Source of the DNA: Desulfovibrionales bacterium
GTDB taxonomy: Bacteria > Desulfobacterota > Desulfovibrionia > Desulfovibrionales > Desulfomicrobiaceae
Direction of reading: 5' to 3'
DNA length: 11,227 bases
Assembly: GCA_012727515.1 (NCBI GenBank)
Contig: JAAYGZ010000408.1
Span: forward strand, 1-11,227
Part shown: in pieces, positions 7,454 through 11,227 of the stretch
How the letters are laid out: every line of letters starts with the position of its first letter
How positions within the stretch are numbered: the first letter of the stretch is position 1
Translations under genes and position numbers: made by a program
Notes under the pieces: model-generated
The model's input: only the letters and a program-made list of their open reading frames with translations
Told to the model about the DNA's origin: nothing
Databases searched by the model: none

Positions 7454-8623
7454 TTAGTGTGCGCCCTTGAACTCGGGGTGTTCGTGCAGGATCGGCAGCT
7501 TGTTCAGGCAGATCCGCAACACAGTGATTTCCAGGGTAACGATAAATACCGTAATCAAGATTTCTTCCATTGAAGGCATATAGCGTGCCTCAGCCGGGAG
7601 CTGCCAGTTAAATGCAACCAGGGAAATGTTCAGGCGATTGAGCACAATACCTAAAATTGTCACAATAGAGGCCCAAAAAGCCAGTTTTTCATTCTTTTCC
7701 CGTGCGGCCATGGCGTACATCAGGCAGGGCAGCAGAACAAAACCAAACATTTCCACGAGAAACCACGCGCCCCAACCAGTGGTCAGGTGATGCCAGTTAT
7801 TATCCAGGGCCACGCCAATCCATTTTAAGTTAAAATAGGCAAAAAGAACCACGGCAGCGGCTTTGGAAAAACCCAGGGTCACGCCAGAGGCTTCGGCCAG
7901 GTGGGTTTCGTCCATTTTATGGTGCAGGAATTTGTGGGATAAACCGCCTTCAAAAATGACCATGGATAGTCCAGCCGGAATACTGGAGATAAAGAAAAAC
8001 ATGGCCAGATACGGCGAATACCACAGTGGATGCAGCTTGGACGGGGCAATGAGGTACAATCCGCCCAAAGAGGACTGGTGCAAGGTGGAGAGCACAACAC
8101 CAAAGATGGTCAGCACCAGGGTCAGGCTGTGCGCATAAAAGCGCATTTTTTTCCAGCGCAGCACTTCCCACAGGGCAGGGGAAAACTCAATGGCCAGCAC
8201 TGTCAGGTACAGGGCCACACACAGACCTACTTCAAAAAGAAATGAGGTCGGGCCAGGATAGATGGTTAAAGGATAGGGCAGGCGGTAGTAGCGGCCCAGA
8301 TCATAAAGCAGGGCAAAAACTACAAAGGCATAGCCCAGAAATGCTGTGGTAATGGCAGGGCGGACTGCTGAATGATACTTCTTCATACCAAAGAGATAGA
8401 CAGCAGCAGACGTGGTATAGCCTCCAGCGGCCAGAGCCACGCCGCAGAGCAGATCAAAGCCGATCCAGATGCCCCAGGGGTTGTCATCGCTTAAATTCGT
8501 TACAGACCCGATGCCCATGGTGAACCGCTTTACAGTCAAAATAAGGCCAATGACCAGAATCACAGCGGTCAGAATGTTTACCGGCGTCCAGAATGTCTTG
8601 CTGGGTGTGGTGTGGTGAGACAT
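7454..8623 (-). CDS. hmcC: HmcC, NrfD-like integral membrane subunit
   Basis: A 389-residue polytopic membrane protein of the NrfD/PsrC/HybB/DsrP family, which pairs with four-cluster ferredoxin subunits (here HmcB) and handles quinol or passes charge across the membrane. About ten helices are visible, near 15-32, 53-79, 90-108, 126-148, 163-182, 203-226, 252-272, 284-306, 315-338 and 353-373. Family marks include WIGFDLLCGVALAAGGY (53-69), LLYDLGR (105-111) and STLHQSSLGGLYL (179-191). It lacks cofactor-binding cysteine motifs, as expected. The start is the ATG at 8623, directly after an in-frame TTG, and is set by AAGGAGGAGGG. It begins 12 bases after the hmcB stop and is followed closely by hmcD. 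Whether Hmc truly reacts with menaquinone cannot be told from the sequence. Confidence 0.95.
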   Translation of the reverse strand: MSHHTTPSKTFWTPVNILTAVILVIGLILTVKRFTMGIGSVTNLSDDNPWGIWIGFDLLCGVALAAGGYTTSAAVYLFGMKKYHSAVRPAITTAFLGYAFVVFALLYDLGRYYRLPYPLTIYPGPTSFLFEVGLCVALYLTVLAIEFSPALWEVLRWKKMRFYAHSLTLVLTIFGVVLSTLHQSSLGGLYLIAPSKLHPLWYSPYLAMFFFISSIPAGLSMVIFEGGLSHKFLHHKMDETHLAEASGVTLGFSKAAAVVLFAYFNLKWIGVALDNNWHHLTTGWGAWFLVEMFGFVLLPCLMYAMAAREKNEKLAFWASIVTILGIVLNRLNISLVAFNWQLPAEARYMPSMEEILITVFIVTLEITVLRICLNKLPILHEHPEFKGAH

Positions 8624-8626
8624 CAA

Positions 8627-8637
8627 CCCTCCTCCTT
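8627..8637 (-). promoter_or_regulatory. Very strong ribosome binding site of hmcC
   Basis: AAGGAGGAGGG on the minus strand overlaps the hmcB TAA (8636-8638) and precedes TTG-ATG. The best 6-base core (AGGAGG) is about 7 bases from the ATG at 8623, so ATG rather than the TTG at 8626 is the start. The overlap suggests coupling of hmcC translation to hmcB. Confidence 0.75.
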
Positions 8638-9691
8638 ATTGCTCATCAGTATCGCTGGGTTCAGCCTGCTTGCGGGCTTCTTCAGCTTCTTTGAGCGCTT
8701 GTTTCACTGCTTTATCCACAGCGGCCTGTTTGTCGCGTTCAGCCTTGTCCATAGCGGCTTTGAGTTTTTTCGCTGCTTCTGCCTCGGTTTCGGCCACAGC
8801 TTCAGCCACAGCATGGTGCTGTTCTTCTTCGGCAATTTTTTCTTTACGCTTGGTCAGGGCATAGGCTCCGGTCAAAAAGACAGGCCACAGACCCACCACT
8901 GCCGGCACCACAGACAATGCACCAGAGGTAAATTCTGGCGCCGGTGTTACGCCCAGATCCTCGCGCATTCCGATCTGCTCAAAAGGCGCTCCGGAAATAT
9001 AGAGCCAGCTTGTGCCGCCCATTTCCCGCTCGCCATAAATATGATTGATGTACTGATCCGGATGCTTGCGGATGCGTTCCCGTGCAATGGCCAGCAAATC
9101 ATCCCGGCGGCCAAAGATCAGAGCGCCTTTGGGACAATCCTCCACACAGCCCGGCAACTTGCCTTCTTTGATCCGAGGCTCACACAAGGTACATTTACGC
9201 ACCCTGGGCGTGACTGGATCATCATATTCATAGGTGGGAATCTCAAATGGGCAGGCCACCATGCAGTAACGGCAGCCCACGCATTTGGCCGCGTCATAGC
9301 TTACCGCACCCGTAGGGTCCTTGATAAAAGCTCCTACAAAACAGGCTGACGCGCAGGCAGGCTCCAGGCAATGGTTGCACTGAATTTTGCGAAACACGGG
9401 CTTGCCGTTTACTTCATATTTGTTGACCACAGTGAATTTGTCATGCTTGGTCCGCCGCCGGGTATTCAGCACAGTCAGATCGTCAAAAGGCTCAGGCTGG
9501 GCCGGCAGCTCATTGACTTTATTACATGCGGCTTCGCATTTTCTGCATCCAATGCACTTGGTGCTGTCAAAGAGCACCCCAAAACTATTGGGATATCCCG
9601 TAAAATGATGTGTTCCACCGGCAGAGACTGGAGACGCCGCCAGACAGGCTCCTGCACCAGCCAGCATGCCAATGAATTTTCTGCGTTTCAT
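8636..9691 (-). CDS. hmcB: HmcB, four-cluster ferredoxin-like membrane-anchored subunit
   Basis: A 351-residue subunit linking HmcA to the membrane. The N-terminus [19 protein letters not shown] carries a twin-arginine motif and hydrophobic stretch, so Tat export is expected. Sixteen cysteines make four 4Fe-4S sites: [11 protein letters not shown] (46-56), [13 protein letters not shown] (105-117), [12 protein letters not shown] (137-148) and CTLC...GCVEDCP (167-187), the DmsB/NrfC/HybA pattern. A transmembrane helix at about 258-279 is followed by KRKEK, which places the C-terminus inside the cell by the positive-inside rule. The last 70 residues (about 281-351) are Ala/Glu/Lys/Gln-rich and predicted to form a coiled coil. 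GAGGAG precedes the ATG at 9691, 33 bases after the hmcA stop. It should take electrons from HmcA and pass them to HmcC/HmcE. Confidence 0.95.
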   Translation of the reverse strand: MKRRKFIGMLAGAGACLAASPVSAGGTHHFTGYPNSFGVLFDSTKCIGCRKCEAACNKVNELPAQPEPFDDLTVLNTRRRTKHDKFTVVNKYEVNGKPVFRKIQCNHCLEPACASACFVGAFIKDPTGAVSYDAAKCVGCRYCMVACPFEIPTYEYDDPVTPRVRKCTLCEPRIKEGKLPGCVEDCPKGALIFGRRDDLLAIARERIRKHPDQYINHIYGEREMGGTSWLYISGAPFEQIGMREDLGVTPAPEFTSGALSVVPAVVGLWPVFLTGAYALTKRKEKIAEEEQHHAVAEAVAETEAEAAKKLKAAMDKAERDKQAAVDKAVKQALKEAEEARKQAEPSDTDEQ

Positions 9692-9724
9692 AATAGCTCC
9701 TCGTTATTGCGACCTTGCAGGCAA

Positions 9725-11227
9725 TTACTTCTTGGCGGCATGGCACTCAGTGCACGCCGTGGCCGCTGGCTTTTCAATTCCCATGTCCGTGTGACAACCA
9801 ATACACTGCTGATGATAGGCAGTTTTCAGATCTGGCTTGGCCTCACTCAGCGGAGTTCCACCCTGGTCATGACAACTGGCACATTTGGCTGGAGTGGCTG
9901 AGGCCGGAGCATTGTGATGACATCCGGAACACATGGCATTGGGCGAGGAGTGAAAATACGCAGCCATGCCGTCGTCTTTCATTCCATCCATCAGTTTGCG
10001 CACAATTTTGCGATGCGGAAACTTGCTGGGCTCATATTCCTTGGCCAGCACCCCGATTTCAATCACATCAGGAATTTCCTCAATATTAAGAGCAACATCT
10101 GTCTTGACCCGTGCATTCATCAGCAGGGCAGCAGTGTCTGCCTTAACATCGGCATCTGTTTTGAGTTCCGGCTCAGCAGGCAGGGCCACATGGCACTTGG
10201 TGCAACTGGACTGGGTCTGCTGACCTGTGCGCCCCATAAATGTATGGCAACCGGCGCACTGCGGCTGGCTCTGTTTGCTGGCATGACAGCCCACACAACT
10301 GGACTGGGCCGTGACCCTGTGCATGGCCTGCTCCAGAGAAACAAATCCACCCTCTTCCTTGCCCAGGGCTGTATGGCACTGCGAACAGGCCACAACACCC
10401 TTGGAAGCAGCAGTGTGGTGACATACAGAACAATTCCCGGTTTTGTCTTCGTGCAGCTTATGATTAAAGGGCACAACATTTACCAGGGATGGCTGATATG
10501 TTGTGGCCGGAGAAGAAGACTCTGCCACGAGCAGTGTGAAATCTTTTTGTCCAGCGTCCAGTCGAGGGGTTTCAGCAATGTGTTTGAAATTTGCACGAAC
10601 AGTGGCGTCATGGCATCCGGCACATTCTGCTGGCCCTGTGGGCTGGTTGCTTTTGGCAATGTCCAGGTGACAGGACAGACATTTAGCGTGGGCCTCTTCT
10701 TTGTTTTCAGCAAAAGAGAGATCGCGCTTTTCTGGCTTGTCCTTGGCGTGACATTTAACGCAGTTGTCCTTTTCCCCTGGCGCAGGCAGCATCATTTTTG
10801 ATGAGGCATGGCGGTAGTGCAGAGATTTGTCGAAAACAATCGGCGTGCGCACGGAATCTGCAACTCCGGCATGACAGGTCCGGCACTGCTCACTGCCTGG
10901 CCCGCTTTTTTTACCTGCAGACGCAGTTTCCGTGTGACAACCAATACAGTTGTCATGATAAATCGCTTTGATTTCCTTGGCACTGGTGTCTTCCTGACGC
11001 TTAAACCTGGCTGTCACTGTTGTACCGGTAACTGTATGACAGGATTCGCATTTGCCTTCGACAGCCTTGGTGTGCTTGTCATGCTCGAACCGGACCACAG
11101 GATACTCAAGCGTGCCGAAATCTTTGAGCGTATCAATGGAAATGAGATCCGCGCCCATTTGCTTCGGTGTGATCGAGTCCTGCTTCCCCCCAAGAGCGTT
11201 CAGACCGAATCCAGCCACAGCCATGCT
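9725..11227 (-). CDS. hmcA: HmcA, high-molecular-weight multihaem cytochrome c (5' end cut off)
   Basis: The large periplasmic cytochrome of the Hmc complex, which accepts electrons from cytochrome c3 and hydrogenase. Only the first codons are missing: the visible start (SMAVAGFGLNALGG) looks like the end of a signal peptide, so the Met at 11224 is probably internal. About 500 residues are present; the D. vulgaris protein is about 545. Counting from that Met, CXXCH haem sites start at Cys 59, 93, 114, 155, 182, 201, 265, 280, 310, 323, 341, 432, 448, 474 and 491: fifteen in all. No other spacing variant is seen. The modules are cytochrome c3-like, with typical motifs such as FDKSLHYRHASSK (131-143), VPFNHKLHE (251-259) and PSKFPHRKIV (399-408). 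It is the first gene of the operon; its promoter is outside the window. Relative to D. vulgaris one haem site is absent, near residue 155. Confidence 0.96.
   Translation of the reverse strand, partial: SMAVAGFGLNALGGKQDSITPKQMGADLISIDTLKDFGTLEYPVVRFEHDKHTKAVEGKCESCHTVTGTTVTARFKRQEDTSAKEIKAIYHDNCIGCHTETASAGKKSGPGSEQCRTCHAGVADSVRTPIVFDKSLHYRHASSKMMLPAPGEKDNCVKCHAKDKPEKRDLSFAENKEEAHAKCLSCHLDIAKSNQPTGPAECAGCHDATVRANFKHIAETPRLDAGQKDFTLLVAESSSPATTYQPSLVNVVPFNHKLHEDKTGNCSVCHHTAASKGVVACSQCHTALGKEEGGFVSLEQAMHRVTAQSSCVGCHASKQSQPQCAGCHTFMGRTGQQTQSSCTKCHVALPAEPELKTDADVKADTAALLMNARVKTDVALNIEEIPDVIEIGVLAKEYEPSKFPHRKIVRKLMDGMKDDGMAAYFHSSPNAMCSGCHHNAPASATPAKCASCHDQGGTPLSEAKPDLKTAYHQQCIGCHTDMGIEKPAATACTECHAAKK
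9786..9805 (-). repeat. 20-bp direct repeat within hmcA, copy A
   Basis: Identical 20 bases to 10929-10948, in the same orientation. It encodes the QCIGCH haem site near the C-terminus (Cys474). It probably reflects the internal duplication of cytochrome c3 modules. Confidence 0.7.
10929..10948 (-). repeat. 20-bp direct repeat within hmcA, copy B
   Basis: Second copy of the repeat at 9786-9805. It encodes the NCIGCH haem site near the N-terminus (Cys93). The two copies lie about 1.1 kb apart. Confidence 0.7.

Noticed and set aside
8612..9349. Open frame of 245 codons on the plus strand opposite hmcB
   Set aside because: Antisense shadow of hmcB, whose four cluster motifs are intact. The Phe/Ser/His-rich start only mirrors the Glu/Lys/Ala tail of HmcB.
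9914..10801. Open frame of 295 codons on the plus strand opposite hmcA
   Set aside because: It is the shadow of the haem-rich hmcA frame. The translation shows no family motif, and hmcA is certain.

Overview
The window looks like chromosomal DNA from a sulfate-reducing deltaproteobacterium close to Desulfovibrio (Desulfovibrionales). The main evidence is a nearly complete Hmc operon. It encodes the large periplasmic multihaem cytochrome HmcA, its membrane partners HmcB-E, the cytoplasmic iron-sulfur protein HmcF, and Rrf1/Rrf2-type regulators. I cannot name a species. I see no mobile elements, CRISPR arrays, tRNAs or rRNAs, and no gap over 300 bases without a gene.

Layout. Positions 11-1734 (+ strand) hold tgt (queuosine tRNA modification) followed at once by a small nitroreductase-family flavoprotein gene. 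A two-way hairpin terminator (about 1731-1782) separates these from everything to the right, which lies on the minus strand. Read in the direction of transcription, from the right edge leftwards, the order is: hmcA (9725-11227, 5' end cut by the window), hmcB, hmcC, hmcD (49 codons), hmcE, hmcF, a tandem-domain universal stress protein gene, a single-domain response regulator (rrf1-like), a rho-independent terminator (3777-3818), a PAS sensor histidine kinase, and an Rrf2-family repressor (1804-2220). The operon promoter must lie beyond the right edge.

How it fits together. In the known Hmc model, periplasmic cytochrome c3 passes electrons from hydrogen oxidation to HmcA. They then cross the membrane through HmcB (four 4Fe-4S clusters), HmcC (NrfD-like, about 10 helices), HmcD and HmcE (cytochrome b-like) to cytoplasmic HmcF (HdrD-like CCG domains) and on to reductive metabolism. 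As I recall it, the Desulfovibrio vulgaris operon runs hmcABCDEF-rrf1-rrf2. This locus adds a universal stress protein gene after hmcF and a sensor kinase between rrf1 and rrf2, making a four-gene sensing and regulatory tail. Within this tail the kinase has a receiver domain without its phospho-acceptor aspartate, a cysteine-rich PAS domain, and an SHG-type H-box. The Rrf2 protein has four clustered cysteines suggestive of redox or Fe-S sensing.

Most notable points: HmcA has 15 CXXCH haem sites, against the 16 I recall for D. vulgaris HmcA; a terminator sits between rrf1 and the kinase gene, whose start has no clear ribosome binding site; Tgt has Val in place of a normally invariant active-site Gly; HmcB has a long charged coiled-coil tail predicted to be cytoplasmic; and two intercistronic stem-loops lie in the operon.
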